Origin: Dyadobacter sp. CY261
GTDB lineage: Bacteria > Bacteroidota > Bacteroidia > Cytophagales > Spirosomataceae
DNA length: 64,000 bases
Direction: 5' to 3'
Assembly (NCBI RefSeq): GCF_021440085.1
Contig: NZ_JAKCPW010000001.1
Span: 372,001 to 436,000, forward strand
Position numbers and translations under genes: made by a program. Positions 1 through 7,793 of the stretch are shown one piece after another. The notes below the pieces were generated by a model, which saw only the letters and a list, made by a program, of their open reading frames with translations, was not told the origin of the DNA and did no database searches. The stretch's first letter is position 1. The number at the start of each line of letters is the position of its first letter.

Positions 1-1527
1 CTGGAAGGTTTTGACAAGCATTGGAACTATATAGGAAACAAACGTACCGCTACTTACACCAACCTGGATCCGGGAACATATATATTCAAAGTCAAAGCTT
101 CCAATAATGATGGCTTGTGGAATGAAACCGGGGTATCCATTCAACTGATCATTACCCCGCCTTTCTGGCTCACATGGTGGTTTCGTTTGCTAGGCGTGCT
201 GTTATTGATTGGATTGATCGTGGCTGTATATCGGATCAGGACTTACAGGATTCGAAAGCAAAAGCGCGTATTGGAGCATCAAATCCAGGAACGGACCAAT
301 GAGTTGGAACGTGCGATTGGCGAGCAACAGATTCTTGTGGAAAAGGCGGAGTTGGCCAATAGGGCTAAGAGTGCGTTCCTGGCTACGATGAGCCATGAAA
401 TTCGGACGCCTATGAACGGGGTGATTGGCCTCGCCTCCCTGCTCTCGGAAACTGATCTTACCGAAGAACAGCGCAATTTTACCAAGTTGATCCAGTCGTC
501 CGGCGAAGACCTCCTGAACGTAATCAACGACATACTCGATATCTCGAAGATCGAATCGGGGAATATGGAGCTGGAAGAAAAGGAGTTTGCACTGAAAACC
601 TATGTTGGCGAGGTAGTCGACTTGTTCAGGGCAAAAACCAATTCGCATCATTTAAACCTGACGTTGAAAATCGATGAAAATGTGCCTTCGCGGATTATTG
701 GGGACCGATTACGGCTCGGACAGATCGTTACCAACCTTGTGGGCAACGCAATCAAGTTCACGCCAAAGGGTGAGGTAAGTGTGTTTGTCTACGTGATCGC
801 GGAAGAGGGGGAAATCATCAAACTTGGATTTGAGATTGCCGACACCGGTATAGGTATTGCGGAGGACAAGCTCGATAAGCTATTCAAGCCCTTTTCACAG
901 GTGGATTCGTCTACGACCCGAAAATACGGCGGCACGGGCCTTGGGCTGGTAATCTGTGAGAAACTGACGACGCTGATGCGAGGTAGCATTTCCGTCGAAA
1001 GTAGTTTGAACAAAGGCAGTACCTTCCGCTTTTCGATTACCGCCAAGGTGGCGACTGAGATTCGGGAAAAGATTGAGTCGGCTCGTCGGAAGGAAAATTC
1101 CCCTAAAAAGCTTCCCGCTGATTTTGCGGCCCGTTATCCGATGTCGATACTGGTGGCCGAAGACAACAAGGTGAACCAGATTGTGATCATGAACACGTTG
1201 AGCAAGCTTGGATACCGCGCCGACCTGGCCCAGAATGGTATGGAAGTGCTTGAACGCGTTTCGGAAATGAGTTATGATGTGATTCTCATGGATATGCAAA
1301 TGCCGCAAATGGACGGCCTGGAAGCGACGCGGCAAATCAAGGCGAGGAATGTGGCAAATCCATTCATTATTGCCATGACTGCGAATGCATTGCAGCAGGA
1401 CAAAGAAAAATGTTTCGAAGCCGGAATGGACGATTACCTGAGCAAACCGGTCATACTGGAAGACCTTGTTGACATACTTCAAAAATGGGCGGAAAAGCTG
1501 GAAACGCGGCCGTCCGACATGCCTTAA
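1..1527 (+). CDS. Hybrid two-component sensor kinase/response regulator, 5'-truncated
   Basis: The reading frame is open from base 1, so the gene starts upstream of the window; 508 residues are visible. The first 45 residues match the end of a Y_Y_Y domain, the module that closes periplasmic two-component propeller sensors. One membrane helix follows (about residues 57-78), then a coiled linker, a HisKA domain with phospho-acceptor H132 (motif SHEIRTP), a HATPase domain with N box (NLVGNAIKF), DTGIGI and GGTGLGL, and a C-terminal receiver domain (about 381-500) with acceptor D431 in the MDMQMP motif. The protein therefore senses a periplasmic ligand, autophosphorylates in the cytoplasm and passes phosphate to its own receiver. 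No AraC-type output domain follows the receiver, so it is not the usual one-protein hybrid regulator of carbohydrate loci; the final target is not visible here. Confidence 0.93.
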   Translation: MEGFDKHWNYIGNKRTATYTNLDPGTYIFKVKASNNDGLWNETGVSIQLIITPPFWLTWWFRLLGVLLLIGLIVAVYRIRTYRIRKQKRVLEHQIQERTNELERAIGEQQILVEKAELANRAKSAFLATMSHEIRTPMNGVIGLASLLSETDLTEEQRNFTKLIQSSGEDLLNVINDILDISKIESGNMELEEKEFALKTYVGEVVDLFRAKTNSHHLNLTLKIDENVPSRIIGDRLRLGQIVTNLVGNAIKFTPKGEVSVFVYVIAEEGEIIKLGFEIADTGIGIAEDKLDKLFKPFSQVDSSTTRKYGGTGLGLVICEKLTTLMRGSISVESSLNKGSTFRFSITAKVATEIREKIESARRKENSPKKLPADFAARYPMSILVAEDNKVNQIVIMNTLSKLGYRADLAQNGMEVLERVSEMSYDVILMDMQMPQMDGLEATRQIKARNVANPFIIAMTANALQQDKEKCFEAGMDDYLSKPVILEDLVDILQKWAEKLETRPSDMP

Positions 1528-1559
1528 TCCCTTGTTTGTATCTGATTTCGACCGCAATT

Positions 1560-1715
1560 TGTGTTAAACTCATCAGGCAATTGCCTGAAATCGGCAACTG
1601 GCTTAATGATACCCATAAAGGGGAATTTAGTGTACTGGAAATACAGGAAGCAAAAAGAGCAGCCGAAGCTGCTCTCTTGCGTTTGTATGATGATGAAGTG
1701 CTAGTAAGGCCTTGA
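1560..1715 (+). CDS. Doubtful small ORF downstream of the hybrid kinase
   Basis: An open frame runs from inside the kinase 3' end to 1715. Its last 50 residues (from about CVKLIRQLPEIGNW to LYDDEVLVRP) have plausible amphipathic composition, but there is no convincing start codon after the kinase stop and a strong hairpin lies inside it. It could be a remnant or chance. I do not recognise it. Confidence 0.2.
   Translation, partial: CVKLIRQLPEIGNWLNDTHKGEFSVLEIQEAKRAAEAALLRLYDDEVLVRP
1656..1675 (+). terminator. Hairpin, possible terminator of the hybrid kinase gene
   Basis: A perfect 8-bp stem AGAGCAGC/GCTGCTCT closes a CGAA tetraloop and is preceded by an A run and followed by a mildly T-rich stretch (CTTGCGTTTG). 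It lies 130 bases after the kinase stop and before a gene on the opposite strand. Confidence 0.4.
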
Positions 1716-1717
1716 TT

Positions 1718-1915
1718 TTAGTTTGCTGTTTTGTATGCAGTTAAAAAATCCATTCCAACAACGTCGGATTCCTGTTCTTTTTGCATCCTTGCACGCTTGA
1801 CAAAGGCAGCTGCATCATCAGCAAGCAGCTCCTTGAGGTGCTTTCCTCCGAACTCGTCAAAGTACCAAATCCATACCATTTTCTCGGAGATGATCGAATA
1901 CTGCACGCCCGCCAT
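1718..1915 (-). CDS. Small hypothetical protein (65 aa)
   Basis: A 65-residue soluble protein beginning MAGVQYSIISEKMVWIWYF, rich in aromatic residues at the N-terminus and charged at the C-terminus; no recognised domain. A longer frame could start at a TTG at 1939, but that TTG lies within the -7 promoter box of this gene, so the ATG at 1915 is the credible start. It has its own promoter overlapped by a 12-bp perfect palindrome (separate entries), which indicates a regulated gene rather than a chance frame. It lies downstream of the ytxJ-like gene on the same strand, 117 bases away. Confidence 0.6.
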   Translation of the reverse strand: MAGVQYSIISEKMVWIWYFDEFGGKHLKELLADDAAAFVKRARMQKEQESDVVGMDFLTAYKTAN

Positions 1916-1936
1916 AGCTTTTATTTGTTGATGCTT

Positions 1937-1944
1937 CAAATATA
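1937..1944 (-). promoter_or_regulatory. -7 promoter box of the small hypothetical gene
   Basis: On the minus strand the sequence is TATATTTG, a full match to the Bacteroidota -7 consensus TAnnTTTG. It is placed about 22 bases upstream of the ATG at 1915. The T-rich part of the palindrome spacer sits about 19-20 bases further upstream, where a -33 element would be. Confidence 0.55.
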
Positions 1945-1945
1945 G

Positions 1946-1977
1946 TGGAATATTTCCATTAAAAAGGAAATATTCCA
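1946..1977. promoter_or_regulatory. Perfect 12-bp palindrome, probable operator
   Basis: TGGAATATTTCC, an 8-base A/T spacer, then GGAAATATTCCA: a perfect inverted repeat. It fills the space between the -7 box and the -33 region of the minus-strand promoter, the usual place for a repressor operator. Each arm is itself nearly palindromic (GGAA-TAT-TTCC), so it could also be two adjacent half operators. A terminator for the upstream ytxJ-like gene is the alternative, but no T-run follows the hairpin on either strand. Confidence 0.55.
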
Positions 1978-2032
1978 GAAAAAATTATTCACTCAATAGG
2001 GTGGTGCATCTGACATATTATGAATGGCTCGC

Positions 2033-2365
2033 TCAGTTCAATGCCGCGAGAGAGTCACGTAGCGAAATATCTTCGTGGGATGCGTCATAAATACATTCGC
2101 CATTCTTCACGACAAGGATCTGGGGAGATTCGTGCCCGATGCCAAAGCTACTGGCAATGGCGAGCGATTCCTTCCTGTTTTGAATCACATCAACAATGTA
2201 AATCGGGATCTTGACGTCGGAAGCAGCATTCACCTCAGATTTGAGCTGCCGGTAAGCCATCAGGCTCGTCATGCAGCGCGGGCTGTGTTTGTATATAATG
2301 GAGTAATCGGCGGATTTAGCTATTTGATCGACCTCTTCCTCACTATTGATGGTAATCCAGTTCAT
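2033..2365 (-). CDS. ytxJ: Bacillithiol-system redox protein, YtxJ/BrxC family
   Basis: A 110-residue thioredoxin-fold protein. The pattern IIYKHSPRCMTSLMAYRQL near residues 24-42, followed by IPIYIVDVIQNRKES and GIGHESPQILVVKNGE, is that of YtxJ (BrxC), a monothiol bacilliredoxin that removes bacillithiol from mixed disulfides on proteins. The single active cysteine is C31 (HSPRC); there is no CxxC pair. The family occurs in Firmicutes and in Bacteroidota that make bacillithiol. Start is the ATG at 2365. The biosynthesis genes bshA/B/C are not in this window. Confidence 0.8.
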   Translation of the reverse strand: MNWITINSEEEVDQIAKSADYSIIYKHSPRCMTSLMAYRQLKSEVNAASDVKIPIYIVDVIQNRKESLAIASSFGIGHESPQILVVKNGECIYDASHEDISLRDSLAALN

Positions 2366-2726
2366 AACCTGTTCAATTTTATCAAACTACTTGTAACAGC
2401 CTAGACAACACATAAATGATGTTTTTTCATTCCATTCAATCATAAAAATGGCCAACGAGGCTCTTATTCAGTGATATTTTGTTGACGCATATTACTTTTT
2501 AAATAATTCTACTGCCGTAAAGAGATTTGGGTATATGCAACTTTTGTATACTTTGATAGAATCGCTATATTTAGATAGTCGCTGTCCTTCAATCTATTGA
2601 CGCCGACCCAGCCGCACAGATATTTCCAGGTAGCCGCACTGCCACAACAAACCGTTCGGAGCTTTCGCTTTGAGCGCTTTTGTCCTGTAACCATTTCCCA
2701 TCACTCCATTACTAAACTCGTTTTTT
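2366..2726. other. Intergenic stretch without a convincing gene
   Basis: Short frames on both strands here lack coding character. The region is A/T-rich around 2400-2580 and divides the minus-strand ytxJ-like gene from the plus-strand aminotransferase, so it must hold both promoters, but I find no full TAnnTTTG box at a sensible distance from either start. Confidence 0.5.
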
Positions 2727-3917
2727 ATGGTACAGAAAATCAACCGCCGCAGTTTGCTGAAATCGGGTTTCGCATCGCTGGGCGCTGTGGCCGCGGCTCC
2801 TTTCCTTGCCGAAGGGGCATTTGCTGGAACTCCGCTCCGGCTCGACAAGTCCAACCGGATCTTTTATAGTCCGATGGTGAGAGGTCATTATCTGGACATT
2901 CAGCCGGACATGAACAAAATGGTGGCCAGGATCGGTTCGAACGAAAATCCCTACGGCCCACCACCATTGGCCCGGAAAGCTATCGCCGAGGCTATTGAAA
3001 AGGGTAACCGCTATGGTCGGCAAGAGCTCAAAACGCTCACCGACAAGATCGCGGCTAAAGAGAGCTTGACGTCTGATTACATTATGATGGGCAACGGCTC
3101 GGGTGACCTGCTCGAAAAAACGGCACTTGCGCTGTTCAAAGAGGGTGGAAACATCGTTTCGGCTGACCCGACTTACATGTCGCTCATACGCGTAGCCGAG
3201 TCGATCGGTGCTACCTGGAAGCCGGTCCCTTGTAAATCGGATTGGTCGCACGATCTCGATGCCATGGAAAAAGCAATCGACAAAGACACAAAGTTGATTT
3301 ATATCTGCAACCCAAACAACCCCATTGGTGCTGTAACTTCAACAAAGTCACTTACAGATTTTTGCGGCCGCGTTTCCGAAAAAGTACCTATTTTCATCGA
3401 CGAAGCGTATATCGAGCTCGTGGAAGGTGCCGACAATACCAGCATGGTAGCCCTCTTAAAACAAAACAAAAATGTCATCATCGCCCGCACATTCTCTAAA
3501 ATTATGGGGATGGCCGGTTTGCGGGTTGGCTACATTGCTGCAAAGCCATCCACACTGGACACAATCCGTAAAACTGCGAAAGGCGGAGGTGGTGGAATTG
3601 CTGTTACATCGGTAACAGCCGCGATCGGTGCGCTGGATGATATTGAATTTCAGAACAATACCCGGAAGCTGAACACCGAAGCGAAGACCTATTTGTACGA
3701 AAATCTGAAAGCAATGGGTTACAAATATGTACCGTCGTACACCAACTTCGTGATCTTCCCGATTAACATGCCCGGAAAGGAATTCCTGAAAAAGATGGTT
3801 GATAAGGGCATTATTATCAAAGCCCTGGACATTCAGAACAAGCCCTGGTGCCGGGTGAGTATCGGGACGAAGGATGAGATGAAGTTGTTTGTGAGTGCTT
3901 TGCAGGAGATTAGTTAA
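2727..3917 (+). CDS. Tat-exported PLP aminotransferase, histidinol-phosphate aminotransferase-like
   Basis: A 396-residue fold-type I aminotransferase of class I/II. The N-terminus carries a twin-arginine signal (INRRSLLKSG followed by a hydrophobic stretch ending AFA near residue 33), so the folded holoenzyme is exported or membrane-anchored, which is unusual for this cytoplasmic family. The body is HisC-like: SNENPYGPP at the substrate-binding N-terminus, NGSGDLLE (cofactor phosphate region), CNPNNPIG, DEAYIEL and the PLP lysine K258 in ARTFSKIMGMAGLRVGY. It probably moves an amino group onto a phosphorylated or other 2-oxo substrate; substrate unknown. No his genes are nearby, so a role in histidine synthesis is unlikely. 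Monocistronic, followed by a good terminator. Confidence 0.88.
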   Translation: MVQKINRRSLLKSGFASLGAVAAAPFLAEGAFAGTPLRLDKSNRIFYSPMVRGHYLDIQPDMNKMVARIGSNENPYGPPPLARKAIAEAIEKGNRYGRQELKTLTDKIAAKESLTSDYIMMGNGSGDLLEKTALALFKEGGNIVSADPTYMSLIRVAESIGATWKPVPCKSDWSHDLDAMEKAIDKDTKLIYICNPNNPIGAVTSTKSLTDFCGRVSEKVPIFIDEAYIELVEGADNTSMVALLKQNKNVIIARTFSKIMGMAGLRVGYIAAKPSTLDTIRKTAKGGGGGIAVTSVTAAIGALDDIEFQNNTRKLNTEAKTYLYENLKAMGYKYVPSYTNFVIFPINMPGKEFLKKMVDKGIIIKALDIQNKPWCRVSIGTKDEMKLFVSALQEIS

Positions 3918-3939
3918 CGATTCAAACATTTTTCATGGG

Positions 3940-3970
3940 AAAGCGGATGGCGGGAGCTGTCCGCTTTTTT
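3940..3970 (+). terminator. Rho-independent terminator after the aminotransferase gene
   Basis: Stem AAAGCGGA/TCCGCTTT (8 bp) with a 12-base loop, followed by a run of T from 3965 to 3970, 22 bases after the stop codon. Confidence 0.8.
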
Positions 3971-4035
3971 GCTTGTAGAAGTCCGTTACCGAACGCAATT
4001 GTAACCGTATTATGAATAGACGTTAGGCGGAATAG

Positions 4036-4051
4036 TAAACCTATAAGTTTA
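4036..4051. promoter_or_regulatory. Small palindrome before the TA-like pair, possible operator
   Basis: TAAAC, six bases (CTATAA), GTTTA: an inverted repeat ending five bases before the ATG at 4056. Toxin-antitoxin operons with an XRE-type antitoxin are normally autoregulated through palindromes of this kind at the start of the first gene; that use is inferred here. Confidence 0.4.
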
Positions 4052-4055
4052 TTTC

Positions 4056-4607
4056 ATGGAAATAATTACTATATTTGAAGTAGTTCCGGACAGCTTGTAT
4101 TCGGTGCAATTTGAGGGTGAGGAAACCCACGAGTTTTCCAGGGTATTTCGGCTGTGGAAGGATGCAGTATATCTCCAGCCTTTCTTTGAGACGCATTATG
4201 AAGATTTGCTTGCATTTTGGGAATATATGTCGGTTGAGGAGGCTATGAATATTACAAGAAACGAAGCATCCAGTCTTTCAAATGCAATTTTGACCGTTGC
4301 GGATAAAGGTGTCAGAGGAAGTTTTGATAATTTATCCGGCATGTTCAAGCCATTGTATCCGGGGGCATGTAATATCAACAGTTTTGAAAAAAGTAAGGCA
4401 AGGGGATTTCGACGGCGCAGTTGGTTGCGCGTGTACGCTGTGAGATTGGGTGTTAACAAATTTGTTGTAACAGGAGGAGCAATTAAACTTACCCGTACGA
4501 TGAATGAACGAATGCATTTGACTAAGGAATTGAAGAAATTGGAGGAGGTATCTCAATTTTTGAAAAAAGATCAGAAAGATGAATTTGGCTTGTTTGAACT
4601 GTTTTAA
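4056..4607 (+). CDS. Putative toxin of a two-gene TA-like module (RelE/HigB-like C-terminus)
   Basis: A 183-residue protein. Residues about 1-100 are acidic and of no recognised family. The C-terminal part, SWLRVYAVRLGVNKFVV then TGGAIKLTRTMNERMHLTKEL, has the short beta-strand pattern (residues 121-155) and the final Lys/Arg-rich helix seen in RelE/HigB-type toxins, where a basic surface faces mRNA on the ribosome. It is placed directly before an XRE-family HTH gene (10 bases apart), the toxin-first order of HigBA-type systems. The length is about twice that of a typical HigB, so the N-terminal half is an extra domain. The toxin assignment rests on fold-like pattern and context only. Confidence 0.55.
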   Translation: MEIITIFEVVPDSLYSVQFEGEETHEFSRVFRLWKDAVYLQPFFETHYEDLLAFWEYMSVEEAMNITRNEASSLSNAILTVADKGVRGSFDNLSGMFKPLYPGACNINSFEKSKARGFRRRSWLRVYAVRLGVNKFVVTGGAIKLTRTMNERMHLTKELKKLEEVSQFLKKDQKDEFGLFELF

Positions 4608-4617
4608 ACTTCAAAAA

Positions 4618-4953
4618 ATGGACGCAGTAACCAGATTAAAACTTATTGCGGTGCCTGACACCGAGTGGATAAAGGAAGCTCAATATCAACGAGACAATGA
4701 TTATTGGTTGCAGATATCCTTTGAAATTGCAACGGCAGTTTTGAGTGCATTAGGAAAAAAAGATATGACCCAACGCGAGCTCGCAAAACTAATGGGCTGT
4801 TCGCCCCAATATGTGAATAAAATACTGAAAGGCTCGGAAAACCTTACATTAGAAACCATCTGTAAATTGGAAAAGGTGCTCCAAATCAAATTGATCGAAA
4901 CACCTTACAGCCATTTACGAGAGGCTAATTCTTCTTCTCAACCGGCACAATGA
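4618..4953 (+). CDS. XRE-family helix-turn-helix protein, probable antitoxin
   Basis: 111 residues from the ATG at 4618, which follows AAAAA and lies 10 bases after the toxin stop; a longer frame from 4579 would overlap the upstream gene. The HTH covers about residues 48-95 (MTQRELAKLMGCSPQYVNKI, then NLTLETICKLEKVL), a classic Cro/CI-type DNA-binding fold. The N-terminal 40 residues (TEWIKEAQYQRDNDYWLQIS) would bind the partner if this is an antitoxin. Its last 29 bases overlap, tail to tail, the minus-strand protease gene. Confidence 0.75.
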   Translation: MDAVTRLKLIAVPDTEWIKEAQYQRDNDYWLQISFEIATAVLSALGKKDMTQRELAKLMGCSPQYVNKILKGSENLTLETICKLEKVLQIKLIETPYSHLREANSSSQPAQ

Positions 4954-5851
4954 TAAAATTCAGCAACTCAGTATGCCGTATTACTGAAATGTCGGTAATG
5001 GTGAGAATATCCCGGGTTGTGAGTGCTTTGAAAAGCTCGTTTGAATTGCGCACGGGTTTGCCGTTGAATGAGACGATGATGTCGCCTTCTAAAAGCTGAG
5101 AGCGGGATGCGGGTGTGTTGGGCTCGATATGGGTGATGAAAATCCCCTCATGGTTAGGGAGTTTGTAATGCTGCCGCACGCGCTCATTGAGCGGCACATC
5201 CTGTAATTGTAACCCCAGGTAAGCCTTGAAGACTTTGCCGTCGCGGATCAGTTGCCGGGCGATCTCTTTCGCAGTATTGATATCTACTGAAAAGCTCAGC
5301 CCTTGCGCGCCTTGGATGACGGCCGTGTTGACGCCGACCACCTCACCATCGGTGTTGATCATCGGGCCACCTGAGTTACCGGGGTTGAGGGCCGCATCGG
5401 ACTGGATCACATTGTCGACAAACCGGCCCGATTGTGTCTGTAAAGTCCTGCCAAGCGCGCTCACCACGCCCGTCGTGACGGTATGCTGATAGCCATACGG
5501 ATTACCGAGCGCGATCAGGAATTGCCCGATTTGCAATGCGCTGGAATCGCCCAATTTGGCAACCGAATATCCCTGTGCATATATTTTTAGGATCGCCAGG
5601 TCGGTGTCCGGATCTTTTCCGACGAGCGTCGCCTCGATTTCGTTTTCATTTAACAGACTCACCATGATCTTTTCCGCGCCTTCCACCACATGGCTGTTGG
5701 TGAAAATAAGGCCGTCGGAAGAGAAGATAAAGCCTGAGCCGGATCCGGCCGACCGCATTTTCCCATTATCTGTCTTAAATATATCGATCTTTACAACGGC
5801 ATTCTTGATCTGATCAACCGCGCCGATGATCATGCTTGAAAAGGTATCCAT
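4925..5851 (-). CDS. Trypsin-like serine protease with PDZ domain, HtrA/DegP family (S1C), no signal peptide
   Basis: 308 residues. The chymotrypsin-fold domain (about 10-200) shows the whole catalytic triad: H54 in TNSHVV, D84 in DPDTDLAIL and S160 in NPGNSGGP. A single PDZ domain follows (about 210-300; GIFITHIEPNTPASRSQLLEGD). HtrA enzymes degrade or refold damaged proteins, usually in the periplasm after a signal peptide or membrane anchor. Here the protein begins MDTFSSMIIGAVDQIKNAVV with neither, so it appears to work in the cytoplasm, as do other short one-PDZ members in Bacteroidota. The gene converges on and overlaps the antitoxin gene by 29 bases. Confidence 0.9.
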   Translation of the reverse strand: MDTFSSMIIGAVDQIKNAVVKIDIFKTDNGKMRSAGSGSGFIFSSDGLIFTNSHVVEGAEKIMVSLLNENEIEATLVGKDPDTDLAILKIYAQGYSVAKLGDSSALQIGQFLIALGNPYGYQHTVTTGVVSALGRTLQTQSGRFVDNVIQSDAALNPGNSGGPMINTDGEVVGVNTAVIQGAQGLSFSVDINTAKEIARQLIRDGKVFKAYLGLQLQDVPLNERVRQHYKLPNHEGIFITHIEPNTPASRSQLLEGDIIVSFNGKPVRNSNELFKALTTRDILTITDISVIRHTELLNFIIVPVEKKN

Positions 5852-5966
5852 AGCTGCTGGGTCTTATTTTCAATCCACCTTTCAAAAAACTAACCAGCCG
5901 CCTATAAATGCCAAAGTGGCGCGGCGCGGGTGTGCAGTACGCCAAAAGGGCATGTTTTGGGTTAAG

Positions 5967-7514
5967 TTATTTCAGCAGAATGGTCTTGAAAACCGGGTCA
6001 TGGTTGAGAAGATAATCTTTAGAATATACGTCGCCCTTTTCTTGCAGCCGTTGAACATACTGGGCAATGCTTAGTTCGACCGGCATTTCAACCGTATCAT
6101 GGAAGACGTCTTCTGGCCGTTTAACATTCATGAAATCAATGACCGGCTCGATCCGGTACATTATCTTCGAGTGAGGCAATTCGAAAATAAGTGGGCTGAT
6201 GCCCTTTCCTAAAAGTCGTCCGGTCGGTGACCCCACTGTGGTTATGTTATCTGCCAATGCGCCGATAGCTGAGAGGCTCCCCGCTGAGGAATATATGTTT
6301 TCATTTTGGATAACATAGATCGCACCGCTGAATTTCAGCGAATTGATATCGGGCTTTATTGTAGATTGGCCGGCAGCATAAACTGCATAATTTGATTCGG
6401 GAAAGACCGGGGATTGATATATTGTCCACCTTTTTGATGCTTCCGGAAACTTGCATTTCATGAGAGGAGAATTATTACACAAAATTAAGTTCTCTTGCCT
6501 GATCGGATCAGATATGATAGCGGAGAGCACTTTCATCCATGCAAAGTCGCTTCCGCCGGGATTATCTCGAATGTCAATTACAATCTTAAAAATTTCCCGA
6601 TCTTTTGCTAGTTGCAGTATTTTCTCAGAATAAAATTCTCCTTCTTCCATTTCGGGCATTCTGATGTATAGTATTTTTTCTTGCTCAAAGTATTCAACCT
6701 TTTTAATAAGTGATACATTTTGGAGGCTTTTTTGAAAGTCGTTTTGCAGTTGGAGTGAATCTTTAAGGCAAAATCGCCCAGATATTGGCTTGTCGGTAAG
6801 GTCTAGAAATTCCAGCTTTAAAGAGTCCGATGCTTTAAGATCGTAACTATTGAAGAAGTCTTCGGAAAACCATTGGCTCTTCCTAAAATCCCATCGCAGC
6901 ATTCGCTTCGAACTGCACAGGTTTTGCACAAATTCATTTATTTCAACACCGTTACAGCTAACTAGCTTATATCCTTGCTTAAGCAGTAGTCCGTGATGAT
7001 AAAATGGATATAAATTATAATAATTTCCATCAATATACCTAAGGCGTAAATTGAATTTTTTAGCCTTCACGATTTTATCGAAAAGGCTGTCATATTTTGC
7101 TTGTAAGTTGATGGCAGTTTGAGATATTCCTAATTGGAGATATATAGAATCAGCCGGATAGTAGTCTTTTCTAATCAAACTGGTGTGACCGTCTTGACAT
7201 AATGTGAGAGCCGCCCTGATGAGGATTGCGAATTCTTCGATAGTATTAAGTCGATCTATTTTCCTGCGATACTCTTCAAGTTTGCGAACGATATCAACGC
7301 CGGTTATCTTTTTACGAACTTCAATTTGCGGACTGATCTCCCTGATCGTTTTTGTTAAGGTGTCAAAATCGGCATACATTTCGGACTTTGACAAAGGCAA
7401 GAGAGGCAGAGGCTCGACTGACTGTCCGGATGCTGTATGAAAGAATATCATCATTAAGAATACTAAAACATTTGCCGGAGTCCACCATTTAATGCGCACC
7501 ATAGTTTTGATCAT
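5967..7514 (-). CDS. Secreted S41-family peptidase
   Basis: 515 residues with an N-terminal signal peptide (hydrophobic VLVFLMMIFF, cleavage near HTASG-Q). An N-terminal helical region and a PDZ-like middle (LLKQGYKLVSCNGVEI, about residues 175-195) precede the S41 core: the strand KIVIDIRDNPGGSDFAW (about 340-357) and the nucleophile motif NIYSSAGSLSA (about 408-418). S41 enzymes are tail-specific or tricorn-like endoproteases; those with this layout in Bacteroidota are periplasmic or surface proteins of unknown substrate. An 8-of-8 match to a known specificity cannot be given. It has its own promoter and no operon partner. Confidence 0.85.
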   Translation of the reverse strand: MIKTMVRIKWWTPANVLVFLMMIFFHTASGQSVEPLPLLPLSKSEMYADFDTLTKTIREISPQIEVRKKITGVDIVRKLEEYRRKIDRLNTIEEFAILIRAALTLCQDGHTSLIRKDYYPADSIYLQLGISQTAINLQAKYDSLFDKIVKAKKFNLRLRYIDGNYYNLYPFYHHGLLLKQGYKLVSCNGVEINEFVQNLCSSKRMLRWDFRKSQWFSEDFFNSYDLKASDSLKLEFLDLTDKPISGRFCLKDSLQLQNDFQKSLQNVSLIKKVEYFEQEKILYIRMPEMEEGEFYSEKILQLAKDREIFKIVIDIRDNPGGSDFAWMKVLSAIISDPIRQENLILCNNSPLMKCKFPEASKRWTIYQSPVFPESNYAVYAAGQSTIKPDINSLKFSGAIYVIQNENIYSSAGSLSAIGALADNITTVGSPTGRLLGKGISPLIFELPHSKIMYRIEPVIDFMNVKRPEDVFHDTVEMPVELSIAQYVQRLQEKGDVYSKDYLLNHDPVFKTILLK

Positions 7515-7535
7515 TTAGGGTTTCCATTTTAATGG

Positions 7536-7568
7536 CAAATGTCGGGCAAGTGTTGAAAGATGGACAAA
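7536..7568 (-). promoter_or_regulatory. Candidate promoter of the S41 peptidase gene
   Basis: Minus strand: -33 TTTG (7565-7568), a 21-base gap, then GACATTTG (7536-7543), seven of eight positions of the TAnnTTTG consensus. The ATG is 21 bases downstream. Confidence 0.4.
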
Positions 7569-7663
7569 ACGATTAGCGATCGGTAGTGCTGGCTTACCGA
7601 AGAAATGTTTATCAACTTCCTCTAAGGTCAGCTGAGTCTTGCCGTGCGTTTAAAGCGTGCGAT

Positions 7664-7768
7664 ATGCGTGTAAACAAGATAGCTGCCGACTGGTTTACAG
7701 ACGACAGCCATCTCACCAAGATTTTCAAAAAGTACCATGGCCTTAGCCCGCTGGAATTCGGGAGATAG
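7664..7768 (+). pseudogene. Remnant of an AraC-family regulator (C-terminal HTH only)
   Basis: The frame from the ATG at 7664 gives MRVNKIAADW-FTDDSHLTKIF-KKYHGLSPLEFGR, which is the second helix-turn-helix of AraC/XylS regulators (typically IAxxxGFxDxSxFxxxFKKxxGxTPxxYR). The glycine before FTDD is missing and everything upstream, including the first HTH and any sensory domain, is gone. An open frame extends back to 7586 but shows no AraC similarity. It reads as decayed regulator DNA between two minus-strand genes. Confidence 0.7.
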
Positions 7769-7793
7769 GCTTTGGTAGAAATGAAGACGTAGG

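Noticed and set aside
1731..1931. 66-codon plus-strand frame, cysteine-rich
   Set aside because: It lies wholly antisense to the better supported minus-strand gene with promoter and operator, and has no promoter of its own.
2594..3251. Minus-strand frames over the aminotransferase 5' end
   Set aside because: Antisense shadows; the aminotransferase frame has clear motifs through this stretch.
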